20,606 nucleotides of DNA from Halovenus sp. (lineage in GTDB: Archaea; Halobacteriota; Halobacteria; Halobacteriales; Haloarculaceae). The notes under the pieces were generated by a model that saw only the letters and a program-made list of their open reading frames with translations, searched no databases and was not told the origin of the DNA. Within the stretch, counting starts at the first letter, position 1. Each line of letters starts with the position of its first letter. This document shows, piece after piece, positions 1 to 7,317 of the stretch. The translations under genes and the position numbers were made by a program. Location of the stretch: the NCBI GenBank assembly GCA_003551265.1, contig PUMG01000203.1:1-20606 (forward strand). Reading direction: 5' to 3'.

Positions 1-1
1 C

Positions 2-1264
2 CTCGACGAGTTGCTCGAGTTCCTCGAACGACTCGAAACCACCGACGAAGACGCCGAACTCGTCATCAACGGCGACGCGTTCGGACTCTGGGAGTTCACG
101 AAGCTGGAGGGCATCGAGAAGTTCGACGTGCTCACAGAGACGTATCCCCGACTGTTCGAGCAGTTTCGTGCGACGGGAGAGAACGTCCGGATTACGCTCG
201 TGCCGGGCAACCACGACTACGAGCTGGCCGCCCACGAGGAGTTCGTCGAGAAATTCGCGGCGTACAACATCGACCTCGTTCAGGAACACTCGATTACCAG
301 ACCACTCGGCGGCCACGAGATTTACTTCGAACACGGCCACCAGCGCGACCCGAACAACCGTATCGAAGACTGGGGAAATCCCCAAGTGACACCGCTCGGA
401 TACTACTACACGACACAGGTCATCAGCCGTGCTGGTCAGCTCTCAAATCGTGGACGGTTCAACTGGCTCAAAGACGTGCAGGCGGTTACCCCGACAGAGC
501 GAATGCCGGTCTGGCTCATCTCCAAGTACTTCTACCGGGAGATGAATCCCGTCCTGCGGTACTCGCTGCTCCCATTTTTGTTCCTGTTCAACCTCAGCGC
601 GCTCGTCGCGATTCTCGGCGCGCTCGACCTCGTCGGCGTCTGGTCCGCTCCCGTCGACCAGGTGCAGTCGTTCTTCCAGCTGTTCGGACTCGCGGGCACC
701 GCAGCCTGGGTGTTCTTCGGGGCGAACGTGGCCGTCGCCGGGCTGTTGTTACTCGTCTCGATTCCACTGTATTTCATCCGACGCGACGTCAGAAAGACGG
801 TCAACCGCTTCGGCGTCTTCGAGACGTCACTCACCGTCGACCCCGAGGCACCCTACGAGGAGGCCGCTCGCGAGATATTCGAGGAGAATCCCGAGGCTGT
901 GCTGTTCTGTTACGGCCACACTCACCGTCCGACGGTCCGAGAAGTGGACGGAGGGATGATAGTAAACAGCGGGACGTGGCTGAAGCGACTCCACCGCCGC
1001 GACGGCATCACGGGCATCCTTCCGCCCGTATTCTACCCGTCGTATCAGCTCTGTGCTGTCCGTATCGCAGCCGAATCAGAAGGTATCGTCGTCGAGCACG
1101 AGCCCATCGAGAAGCCGAGTCCGAGTCCCGAAGAGCTGACGCTCACCGAGCGGCTGCTGACGCTCGGTCGGAAGCCAAATCCCGAGCTTCCCGAACGGAC
1201 TGTTCTCGAAGTCGAACAGCACGACGAAAAAGCCGCTGTCAGTGCGGTTTCAGCGACAGAGTGA
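2..1264 (+). CDS. Calcineurin-like metallophosphoesterase with inserted membrane segments, 5' partial
   Basis: The frame is open from the first bases, so the N-terminus, with the usual first metal motif (D-x-H), lies upstream of the window. Visible metallophosphatase motifs are NGDAFGLWEF (near nt 68), PGNHDYE (near nt 203), EHGH (near nt 329) and YGHTHRP (near nt 911). Together these fit a dinuclear-metal phosphohydrolase of the calcineurin superfamily. Between the HGH and GHTH motifs are two long hydrophobic stretches (about nt 563-640 and 671-781), probably a membrane hairpin, so the enzyme is likely membrane-tethered with its catalytic domain in the cytoplasm. The acidic tail of about 70 residues is low in complexity. 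The gene ends 12 bp from the convergent DUF3054 gene. The substrate is unknown. The motif layout resembles the LpxH/UDP-diacylglucosamine hydrolase branch, but archaea do not make lipid A, so that substrate should not be transferred. Confidence 0.9.
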   Translation, partial: LDELLEFLERLETTDEDAELVINGDAFGLWEFTKLEGIEKFDVLTETYPRLFEQFRATGENVRITLVPGNHDYELAAHEEFVEKFAAYNIDLVQEHSITRPLGGHEIYFEHGHQRDPNNRIEDWGNPQVTPLGYYYTTQVISRAGQLSNRGRFNWLKDVQAVTPTERMPVWLISKYFYREMNPVLRYSLLPFLFLFNLSALVAILGALDLVGVWSAPVDQVQSFFQLFGLAGTAAWVFFGANVAVAGLLLLVSIPLYFIRRDVRKTVNRFGVFETSLTVDPEAPYEEAAREIFEENPEAVLFCYGHTHRPTVREVDGGMIVNSGTWLKRLHRRDGITGILPPVFYPSYQLCAVRIAAESEGIVVEHEPIEKPSPSPEELTLTERLLTLGRKPNPELPERTVLEVEQHDEKAAVSAVSATE

Positions 1265-1276
1265 GTTGTCGTCTCG

Positions 1277-1705
1277 CTACCGCCGTAACGCGGCGACGAC
1301 CGCAAGCCGCCACGGGAGAAGTATCAGAAGACCGAAGACGATGTTGACGATAAAAAACGTCAGACCGGTGCCGCCGTCGAAAAACCGAGTTGCCCGGATG
1401 AGTCCACCGACGAACGCGATGACGAGCCACCCGCCGACGAGCAGGCCGAGCGTCCGACGATAGCTCCGGAGGGTGTCCCGATGATACAGGCCGAATATCG
1501 GCGCGAGCGCGAGCCATGCGATGAGAAACGGTGTGGCCGTCGTGAGCGTGTGCTGTGGCATCTCCCAGGCGGGAAGCCCGTGGCTGTACAGCCCCCAGAT
1601 GATAAACACCAGTAGTCCGAGAATGTCGCCGACCAGTACGAGAGCGGCCGCTGGTGACTGGGGGAGCGTCGGGCGAACGTCGATAGTGCGTACCTGAGAG
1701 AGCAT
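1277..1705 (-). CDS. DUF3054 family integral membrane protein
   Basis: This is a 142-residue protein with four predicted membrane helices. The first begins near residue 20 with LVGDILGLLVF and ends at GLYSHG; the GD...HG arrangement in helix 1 and the TPFLIAW start of helix 2 match my recollection of DUF3054 proteins of haloarchaea and actinobacteria. Their function is not known. The ATG at 1705 was chosen over a longer open frame reaching 1837, because the extra residues would run through the 3' end of the upstream protease gene and look like a shadow of it. The start lies about 53 bp after the stop of the M48 protease gene on the same strand, so the two may be co-transcribed. No catalytic residues are recognisable. 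The family assignment rests on pattern memory, not on a search. Confidence 0.75.
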   Translation of the reverse strand: MLSQVRTIDVRPTLPQSPAAALVLVGDILGLLVFIIWGLYSHGLPAWEMPQHTLTTATPFLIAWLALAPIFGLYHRDTLRSYRRTLGLLVGGWLVIAFVGGLIRATRFFDGGTGLTFFIVNIVFGLLILLPWRLAVVAALRR

Positions 1706-1758
1706 GACGGTCACTGTGAGTGCCGAGAGTTCGGTCTGAGGACGTTTTTGTGTGTCGA

Positions 1759-2685
1759 TTACGGTGGTGGTGTCTGTCCGGAGAGCGCCAGCAACCGGTC
1801 GATTCGCTCCTCGACCGGTGGATGCGTCGAGAGCCACTGCTCCTCTCGGTCAGGTTCGTCGTGGACGTACAGCATCGCCAGCAGCCCTCTGCGCGGCCTG
1901 GTCGCCTCCTCGATTTTGGCCAGCGCACGGGCGAGAGCGACAGGGTTGCCGGTCAACTCCGCTGCACGGCGGTCGGCCGCGAACTCCTGTTTTCGCGAGT
2001 ACGCGAGAAACCCGAGCGTGAACACGAACAACACCCCGCTCAGGGCGAGCGTCACGAGCCACTGAAAGGACCGTGCGAGACTCACCCGTGGCGGTCCCGG
2101 TCTGCCCGCAATCCACGGTGCTGCACGGTCGATACCGCCCAGGAACAGCACCAGCGGGAAGAACAGCACGAAGAACACACCGACGAGCGTCCGCATAGCG
2201 GTCATCGTGAGCGTGTTGTAGAACGTGTCCAGACGCTCCATGTGTGCGAGTTCGTGTGCGATAATCGTCTCCAGTTCGTCGAGGGTGAGCAACTGGAACA
2301 GACTCGGGTCGAGGACGACGAATCCCCGACGCGGACCCCCAATCGAGAGGGCGTTCGGAGCGTCGAGATTCGCCACGAGCAGTCGTGGCGTCTGGACGTC
2401 TGCTCTGTCGGTCAGGTCTGTGAACCGCTGGTAGAGCGCGGGTGCCCTACGAGACGGTAACTCCGTGGCGTCCAGACTGGCCACGATTCGGAGTGAGCCG
2501 AGCGAGTACCCGACGTATCCCGAGACGAGAACGACCGCGGCGAACGCGAGCAGTAACGTCACCGCATCCGGTGGATTGGTGACCAGCCACTGGAGTGCGA
2601 ACAGTCCGACGAGTGCAAATGCTGTGTAGACGAGTAAAATGGCGAAACCGATGGCAGTCATCACGGTCCGCACCAGCCAGCCCAT
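1759..2685 (-). CDS. M48 family (HtpX-like) zinc metalloprotease
   Basis: This is a 308-residue membrane protease. Two N-terminal hydrophobic segments (about residues 3-34 and 41-62) precede the zinc motif HELAH (residues 144-148, context IIAHELAHMERLD). The third zinc ligand is probably the Glu of QEFAADRRA (about residue 234), which follows two further hydrophobic segments (about 164-184 and 207-230). The tail carries the family signature STHPPVEERIDRL. This is the HtpX/Ste24-type layout, in which membrane-bound M48 enzymes degrade misfolded membrane proteins with the active site facing the cytoplasm. The ATG at 2685 was preferred to an in-frame TTG at 2712, because MGWLVRT starts the first helix in the usual HtpX way. 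The 5' side holds a 23-bp tandem repeat array and then a divergent ATP-grasp gene. The length is typical of HtpX proteins. Confidence 0.92.
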   Translation of the reverse strand: MGWLVRTVMTAIGFAILLVYTAFALVGLFALQWLVTNPPDAVTLLLAFAAVVLVSGYVGYSLGSLRIVASLDATELPSRRAPALYQRFTDLTDRADVQTPRLLVANLDAPNALSIGGPRRGFVVLDPSLFQLLTLDELETIIAHELAHMERLDTFYNTLTMTAMRTLVGVFFVLFFPLVLFLGGIDRAAPWIAGRPGPPRVSLARSFQWLVTLALSGVLFVFTLGFLAYSRKQEFAADRRAAELTGNPVALARALAKIEEATRPRRGLLAMLYVHDEPDREEQWLSTHPPVEERIDRLLALSGQTPPP

Positions 2686-2730
2686 ACATCGGTGTTTGTG
2701 CAGTGCCTGCAAAAGCTACTGGTTTCCCGT

Positions 2731-2845
2731 CTCTGGTGACGGTTGCTTCTCGTCTCTGGTGACGGTTGCTTCTCGTCTCTGGTGACGGTTGCTTCTCATC
2801 TCTGGTGACGGTTGCTTCTCATCTCTGGTAGCGGCTGCTTCTCGT
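2731..2845. repeat. 23-bp tandem repeat array, five units
   Basis: Five head-to-tail units of exactly 23 bp start at 2731, 2754, 2777, 2800 and 2823. Each begins CTCTGGT and continues with GACGGTTGCTTCTC. Units 1 and 2 are identical, units 3 and 4 are identical (differing from the first pair by one base near the end), and unit 5 has three substitutions within the unit. A sixth, strongly degraded unit may follow at 2846. The array fills about half of the 235-bp region between the divergent M48 protease (start 2685) and ATP-grasp (start 2921) genes. Because 23 is not a multiple of three, the three forward frames are read in turn, which argues against a coding role. Confidence 0.95.
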
Positions 2846-2920
2846 CGCCTGTGATAACGGCAGTGGCAAGAAACCGTGACAATCACCGTCCTCATACGTC
2901 GGTCGGTGCTAGAGAGGGCA

Positions 2921-4177
2921 ATGACCGACCGAGTTCTCTCGTTCGACGACCTGTGTTCACAGCTCGAATCGTACTCGTTCGACCGTCCGCCAGCGCTAGT
3001 CAGCAATGCTCACGTAACGGGTCTTGGCGTCGCCCGGGCGCTGTCGGCTCACGGCGTTCCAGTCATCACACTCGACCGCTCGCCTGATGGAGTCGCTCCG
3101 GGTTCGAACGCAGTCACGCTCGCCGGTGAAGTGACGTATCCGCTGGACGACCTCGATGGCTACCGGAGTGACCTCGAACGGCTGGCTGACGCACTCGATC
3201 ACACACCGGTCGCCTTCGGCTGTATGGACGAGTGGGTGCACGCACTCGCCGACACCCAGCCAGCAGGCGTCTCGCTCTCGTTCGCACCCGACAGCATCGA
3301 CGGCGTCCTCGACAAGCCAGCGCTGTACGCCCGGTGTGCCGACCTCGGAGTCCCGTTTCCCGAGACGTACCGAATCGAGGAAGCAGGCATCGACGGCGAT
3401 GGACCAGCCGTTCTCTCTGCCGAGGAAGCCGTCGAAGCGCTTGGATTCCCGCTGGTACTCAAGCCTGCGAGAAAGCGAGAGTTCGAGGAACTCGCCGGAA
3501 CGAACGTCGTCGAGGTCCACGACCGTGAGGCGTACGAGGATGTCGTGGCGACGGCGGCAGACGAAGGTGTCCGGTTGATGGCTCAAGAACGCGTACAGAT
3601 TGCCACTGGTGAAGACCGCTCAGTCGCATCCTACGTTCCCGTCGACGGTGACCCGATTGCGGTCGTGGGGAACGCACGAGTACGCTATCCGGCGAGTTAC
3701 GGAACTAGCTGTGTCGTCGACCGCGTCTCCGACCCGACACTCCGTGAGCGTGCACTCGCGGTGCTCGACGATGCGGGATATCGTGGCATCAGCGAAGCAG
3801 AGTTCGTCTACGACCAAAATCGCGAGGAGTACGTCCTGCTGGATGTGAACACCCGACCGTGGAAGTGGATTGCAATGCCTGTGGCGGCCGGGGTGAACCT
3901 GCCAATGGCCGCCTACGCTGAGGCGACTGGTAAATCGGTGGAGAAGGTTGTCGCTGACGAGGGTAACGATGTTCGCTGGGTGTTTCTCGCAGATTATGTT
4001 AAATGTCTGGCCGGTGGCGACCGAGACGTACTCTCGGAGTTAGAGTGGCTCAGCCTCGCCAGCGGTCAGCTGGGTGACGGGCTCGTGACAGGCGTGTACC
4101 GACCGGACGACCCGGAGCCCACATACCAGTTGCTCAAAAACGAGTTCACTGACCGGGAGTATTACTGCGCGTGCTGA
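2921..4177 (+). CDS. ATP-grasp superfamily carboligase (COG3919-like)
   Basis: This 418-residue protein has an N-terminal Rossmann-like pre-ATP-grasp region (ALVSNAHVTGLGVARALSAHG, residues 25-45, shaped like a nucleotide or amino-acid ligase entry domain). An ATP-grasp fold follows: DKPALYARCADLGVPFPETY near residue 130, the ATP-binding lysine in LVLKPARKR near 178, and the metal-binding strand EYVLLDVNTRPWKW near 306. ATP-grasp enzymes of this group join a carboxylate, via an acyl phosphate, to an amine or similar nucleophile; the substrates here are unknown. The ATG at 2921 is preceded by GAGAGGG, a plausible Shine-Dalgarno sequence, and was chosen over an upstream alternative start at 2876. 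The C-terminus ends in an unusual YYCAC. The MscS gene follows on the same strand after about 65 bp. Confidence 0.85.
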   Translation: MTDRVLSFDDLCSQLESYSFDRPPALVSNAHVTGLGVARALSAHGVPVITLDRSPDGVAPGSNAVTLAGEVTYPLDDLDGYRSDLERLADALDHTPVAFGCMDEWVHALADTQPAGVSLSFAPDSIDGVLDKPALYARCADLGVPFPETYRIEEAGIDGDGPAVLSAEEAVEALGFPLVLKPARKREFEELAGTNVVEVHDREAYEDVVATAADEGVRLMAQERVQIATGEDRSVASYVPVDGDPIAVVGNARVRYPASYGTSCVVDRVSDPTLRERALAVLDDAGYRGISEAEFVYDQNREEYVLLDVNTRPWKWIAMPVAAGVNLPMAAYAEATGKSVEKVVADEGNDVRWVFLADYVKCLAGGDRDVLSELEWLSLASGQLGDGLVTGVYRPDDPEPTYQLLKNEFTDREYYCAC

Positions 4178-4242
4178 TACTGCCCACAGGAGTCGAACCG
4201 CTGCAAACGATTAAGTGTCATCCAGTGGTGGACTCACTCGTG

Positions 4243-5103
4243 ATGTTTCTCCCACTACAACTGTTGGAGATAGAACAGGAAGAGATTGTTCAGGCGCTGG
4301 TAGACGTCGCGGTGACAGTCGTGGTGTTCGTCGTGGCGTTCGTTCTGCTGTATGTGGTCGGGAAGGCGGTCCTGACGCGTATCGTCCGCGAGAGCCTCAG
4401 ACAGCGGGAGTACGAGCAAGCACTCGTGGGGATGGCTGTCAGCGTCACGACCGTGGTCACGTTCGTACTCGCAATCGCGCTGGCGGCGACAGTCGCAGGG
4501 TTCGGCGTCGTGCTCTCGGCGTTTGCAATCCTCGGTGGGGCGCTTGCGCTCGCCATCGGGTTCGCCGCACAGGACCTGATTGCGAACTTCGTCGCCGGGG
4601 TGTTCATCATCCAGGACGAGCCGTTCGGAGTCGACGACTGGATCGAGTGGGACGGGAACTCCGGCATCGTACGAGAGATTCAGCTCAGAGTGACGAAAGT
4701 CCAGACGTTCGACGAGGAGCTAGTCACCGTGCCGAACAGCCATCTCGCCAACGCGGCGGTTGTCAACCCCGTCGCCAGCGACCGCCTTCGCGTCTCCTAT
4801 GACTTCGGCATCGGCTACGACGAAGATATCGACGAGGCCAGAACGGTCATCGTCGAAGAGGGCGCGAGCGTCGAGGGCGTCTTCGACGACCCAGCACCCT
4901 CTGCACCTGTCGTCGACCTAGGTGACTCGGCGGTCGTCCTCTCTGGGCGTATCTGGGTCAACCCGAACGAGACCGGTGCGGCGGGCGCTCGGACAGCGTT
5001 CGTCGAGCGCGTCAAAAAACGCTTCGACGCCGAGGGAATCGAGATGCCGTATCACAACACCGAACTCTCCGGTGAACTCACCGTCCACGAGTCGAAAGCT
5101 TGA
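4243..5103 (+). CDS. Small-conductance mechanosensitive channel (MscS family)
   Basis: This 286-residue protein opens in response to membrane tension to release solutes during hypo-osmotic shock. Two hydrophobic helices (about residues 17-45 and 60-88) precede the pore-lining TM3 at about 90-118, with the glycine/alanine pattern ILGGALALAIGFAAQDLIANF that defines MscS. The cytoplasmic beta domain follows (DDWIEWDGNSGIVREI, then FDEELVTVPNSHLANA) and then the alpha/beta end domain. The ATG at 4243 was chosen because upstream in-frame codons run into the tail of the ATP-grasp gene and do not look like channel sequence. The length is typical of the family. rpoL follows after 27 bp and may share the transcript. 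Confidence 0.93.
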   Translation: MFLPLQLLEIEQEEIVQALVDVAVTVVVFVVAFVLLYVVGKAVLTRIVRESLRQREYEQALVGMAVSVTTVVTFVLAIALAATVAGFGVVLSAFAILGGALALAIGFAAQDLIANFVAGVFIIQDEPFGVDDWIEWDGNSGIVREIQLRVTKVQTFDEELVTVPNSHLANAAVVNPVASDRLRVSYDFGIGYDEDIDEARTVIVEEGASVEGVFDDPAPSAPVVDLGDSAVVLSGRIWVNPNETGAAGARTAFVERVKKRFDAEGIEMPYHNTELSGELTVHESKA

Positions 5104-5130
5104 GATACGGACGCCTCGCTACTCGTAGAC

Positions 5131-5415
5131 ATGGAACTACGGGTTATCAACAACGAAGAAAATGAGCTCTCCATCGAGATTGCTGGCGAGGACCACACGT
5201 TCATGAACGTTCTCAAGGGTGCACTGCTCGAAACCGAAGGCGTCGAGGCCGCAACCTACGACATGAACCCCGAACAGTCCGGTGGCCAGACCGACCCCGT
5301 GTTGACGATCAAAACTCAAGACGGTGTCGACACGCTCGACGCACTCGAACTGGGTGCCCAGAGAGTCATCGACAAGACTCACGGCTTCCGTGCGGCCTAC
5401 GAAGCCGCTGTTTGA
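5131..5415 (+). CDS. rpoL: DNA-directed RNA polymerase subunit L (Rpo11)
   Basis: This 94-residue protein matches archaeal RpoL/Rpo11 along its full length. The N-terminal strand [17 protein letters not shown] is followed by [15 protein letters not shown], the conserved helix of the alpha-CTD-like dimerisation fold, and a C-terminal helix ([16 protein letters not shown]). In archaea, subunit L pairs with subunit D to form the assembly platform of RNA polymerase, equivalent to Rpb11/Rpb3 in eukaryotes and the alpha dimer in bacteria. The gene starts 27 bp after the MscS stop codon. Downstream it converges on a zinc-ribbon gene, with a small hairpin in between. The length is standard and nothing looks degenerate. 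Confidence 0.95.
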   Translation: MELRVINNEENELSIEIAGEDHTFMNVLKGALLETEGVEAATYDMNPEQSGGQTDPVLTIKTQDGVDTLDALELGAQRVIDKTHGFRAAYEAAV

Positions 5416-5446
5416 GCGAGTTGTGGAACAACTATCTCTGGGCACC

Positions 5447-5498
5447 CACCTCTGACAGTGAACTGTCCAGGCCCTCACCTCTGACAGGTGAACTGCCC
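5447..5498. repeat. Imperfect direct repeat spanning a gene end
   Basis: Two copies of a sequence starting CACCTCTGACAG lie 29 bp apart (5447-5468 and 5476-5498). They differ by one single-base indel and one substitution. The right-hand copy contains the last codons and part of the stop of the minus-strand zinc-ribbon gene. The left-hand copy lies just beyond that stop. This looks like a short duplication of the gene's 3' end. Confidence 0.85.
5454..5467. terminator. Hairpin between convergent genes
   Basis: GACAGTGAACTGTC is a perfect inverted repeat with 6-bp arms around GA (in practice a 5-bp stem with a four-base loop). It sits in the 59-bp gap between the stop of rpoL (5415) and the stop of the convergent zinc-ribbon gene (5475). 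No T-tract follows on either strand, so a role as a bidirectional terminator or 3'-end stabiliser is inference from position only. The single-base indel between the two direct-repeat copies here makes this copy symmetrical. Confidence 0.45.
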
Positions 5499-6305
5499 GA
5501 GATAGAGTCTGTCATCGACTGCATGGACATCGACGCCGAGTATCGTCGCGTCCTCGGGACTCCAGTCAGGGTCCTCCAGTGACTCTCTCGCGAGAGCGTC
5601 GCCGAGTGCTGTCGGGTCGTCTCCATCGGTAAATTGAACCGAGACATCCTGAAACGTGATGGGTTCGTCAGTGTGACACACCTCGGCGAGTAGTTCTGCT
5701 GTCGTCTCGGCGTCGGGTTCGGAGCCGTCGGCGAGTTGCCACCTGAGAATCTGCTGGTTGTAGAACGTCGCAATCTCGTCGAGGTCATCGTGTCGCTCCA
5801 GTTGTTCGTCCCCAGCGAGTTCGTCGTTCAGCGCCGTGAGGTACACCTGTTCGACCTCGGCGAGGGAGATGCCGTTCGCAGTCGAATCGTTGCCGGGAAC
5901 CCCATCGACCTCGGGGACGCCACCCTGGTCGAACCCCGGCAAGTCGACAATGCCAGTGAGTCCAAGCGTCACAATCACGGCGAATGCGAGCACCACCCCG
6001 AGTACGGCAAGATACTGTGGCGTCACGAGGTCACGGTATCCCGGTGGGGTCAACTCCGCCTCGTCGACGTGCTGTCGTTGCTTTTCGAGCGTCGTGTTTC
6101 CACACCTGCTACACGGCGGTGCGTGCTTCGGATGCTCGCGTCCGCAGTCGGTACACACCCACACGAGCGCCGCCTCGCGCTCGTTGCCCTCGCTCAGGTC
6201 AGTCTGGCGGACGATAGCCTCCTCAAAGCGGGCGTGTCCGCAGTTGTCACACGGCGGGTCGTTCTCTTCGTGGGGTTTCCCACACCACGTACACCGCCAT
6301 CTCAT
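5475..6305 (-). CDS. Double zinc-ribbon membrane protein with possible degenerate CAP/SCP domain
   Basis: This 276-residue protein begins with two zinc ribbons: C5-x2-C8 with C19-x2-C22 (RCTWCGKP, PPCDNCGH), and C51-x2-C54 with C65-x2-C68 (VCTDCGREH, PPCSRCGN). One transmembrane helix follows at about residues 98-120, so the ribbons are probably cytoplasmic and the C-terminal part of about 155 residues extracellular. The extracellular part has AEVEQVYLTALNDELAGDEQ, then DLDEIATFYNQQ, and ends YLGQFTCQR. This resembles the first helices and last strand of CAP/SCP domains, but I see none of the usual CAP histidines. The CAP link is tentative. The ATG at 6305 was preferred to the GTG directly before it. 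The last codons are duplicated just after the stop. The gene lies downstream of hisF on the same strand, separated by 53 bp. Confidence 0.8.
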   Translation of the reverse strand: MRWRCTWCGKPHEENDPPCDNCGHARFEEAIVRQTDLSEGNEREAALVWVCTDCGREHPKHAPPCSRCGNTTLEKQRQHVDEAELTPPGYRDLVTPQYLAVLGVVLAFAVIVTLGLTGIVDLPGFDQGGVPEVDGVPGNDSTANGISLAEVEQVYLTALNDELAGDEQLERHDDLDEIATFYNQQILRWQLADGSEPDAETTAELLAEVCHTDEPITFQDVSVQFTDGDDPTALGDALARESLEDPDWSPEDATILGVDVHAVDDRLYLGQFTCQR

Positions 6306-6358
6306 CACCGTTCGCTAGGGAAGTTGCCCGCAAAAGACTGACGTTCTCGTAGTCCGTT

Positions 6359-7174
6359 TCAGCGCCGGACAGGGACACCGCGCTCGTCGAGATACGTTTT
6401 GACCTCCTGAATCGAGTACTCGCCGAAGTGAAAAATCGAGGCTGCGAGCGCCGCGTCGGCGTCGGCATCGGTGAACACCTCGTAGGCGTCTTCGGGACCG
6501 CCACAGCCAGACGAAGCGATTACCGGCGTCGAGACGGCGTCACACACCGCCCGCATCAGCGGGATGTCGTAGCCGTCTTTCGTGCCGTCGGCGTCAATGG
6601 AGTTGACGAACAGTTCACCAGCACCCAGGGATTCGGCCTCTCTGGCCCACGAGACGACATCGACGCCGGTTCCTTCGCGGCCGCCTTTGACTGTGCATTC
6701 GAACCAGCAGGACTCGCCATCGGCCTCCACGTAGTGCTCGCCCTCGCTGTCGAAGCGTCGGCGGGCGTCGACCGAGATGACAATACACTGGCTCCCGAAC
6801 GCTCTCGCGCCATCCTCGATGAGCGTCGGGTTCTCCAGTGCCGCCGTGTTTATCGACACCTTGTCAGCACCAGCACGCAGGGTCTCTTTGATGTCCTCGC
6901 GAGTTCGGATACCCCCACCTACGGTGAGCGGGATGAACACCTCGTCGGCCACCGCACGGACGGTGTCGAGCATCGTCTCTCGCCCCTCTGCAGAGGCAGT
7001 GATATCGAGAAAGACGAATTCGTCGGCTCCCGCCTCGTTGTAGCGCTTGGCCATCTCGACCGGGTCGCCAGTGTACTCCAGATTCTCGAAGTTGACGCCG
7101 GTGTACACCGCCGGGTTCCCTTCGTCGTCCACATCGACGTCGATACACGGAATGATTCGTTTCGTGAGTACCAT
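6359..7174 (-). CDS. hisF: Imidazole glycerol phosphate synthase cyclase subunit HisF
   Basis: HisF joins PRFAR with ammonia delivered by the glutaminase HisH, giving imidazole glycerol phosphate (histidine pathway) and AICAR (purine pathway). The 271-residue sequence is a full (beta/alpha)8 barrel. It opens with [11 protein letters not shown], with catalytic Asp12. The phosphate-binding loops are [11 protein letters not shown] (about residues 85-95) and, late in the barrel, [12 protein letters not shown]. The second catalytic Asp is D136 in VISVDARRR. The C-terminal [15 protein letters not shown] is typical. The length is slightly above the bacterial norm, with acidic insertions as in haloarchaea. 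No other his gene is in the window. An AT-rich element inside an inverted repeat lies about 57 bp upstream and is the likely promoter. Confidence 0.96.
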   Translation of the reverse strand: MVLTKRIIPCIDVDVDDEGNPAVYTGVNFENLEYTGDPVEMAKRYNEAGADEFVFLDITASAEGRETMLDTVRAVADEVFIPLTVGGGIRTREDIKETLRAGADKVSINTAALENPTLIEDGARAFGSQCIVISVDARRRFDSEGEHYVEADGESCWFECTVKGGREGTGVDVVSWAREAESLGAGELFVNSIDADGTKDGYDIPLMRAVCDAVSTPVIASSGCGGPEDAYEVFTDADADAALAASIFHFGEYSIQEVKTYLDERGVPVRR

Positions 7175-7221
7175 GAGTGTCAGCCGTTCCGCGTTCGTGG
7201 CTTGCCCTCCCCTTGGTCTGT

Positions 7222-7238
7222 GAGGATGTTATATCCTC
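7222..7238 (-). promoter_or_regulatory. TATA-like element inside an inverted repeat, upstream of hisF
   Basis: GAGGAT and ATCCTC form 6-bp arms around a 5-bp spacer. On the minus strand the spacer region reads ATATAAC, a TATA-like box. Its centre is about 57 bp upstream of the hisF ATG, which would place the transcript start about 30 nt before the gene. Because the arms flank the box, a bound regulator would block TBP. The promoter role is inference from sequence and spacing. Confidence 0.5.
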
Positions 7239-7317
7239 GGGTAGACGTTGGTGAGGCCCTACGGCCGACTCAGTGGCCCACGCGCGAGACACGTAGACAG
7301 TTCTCCGCCGCCCGAAG

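Noticed and set aside
2731..2845. The tandem array as a CRISPR.
   Set aside because: The units are directly adjacent with no unique spacers, the period is only 23 bp, and no cas genes are in the window.
2716..3006. A 96-codon minus-strand frame over the 23-bp repeats, with repeated arginine-rich peptides.
   Set aside because: Its periodic peptide is a product of the tandem repeat (three 23-bp units make 23 codons). The composition is strongly basic, unlike haloarchaeal proteins, and it overlaps the start of the ATP-grasp gene.
4184..4210. A tRNA 3'-end-like string on the minus strand (GGTTCGACTCC followed by TGTGGGCA) between the ATP-grasp and MscS genes.
   Set aside because: The putative T-arm stem has two mismatches out of five and there is no matching anticodon arm or acceptor 5' half. 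At most it is a chance resemblance or a very decayed remnant.
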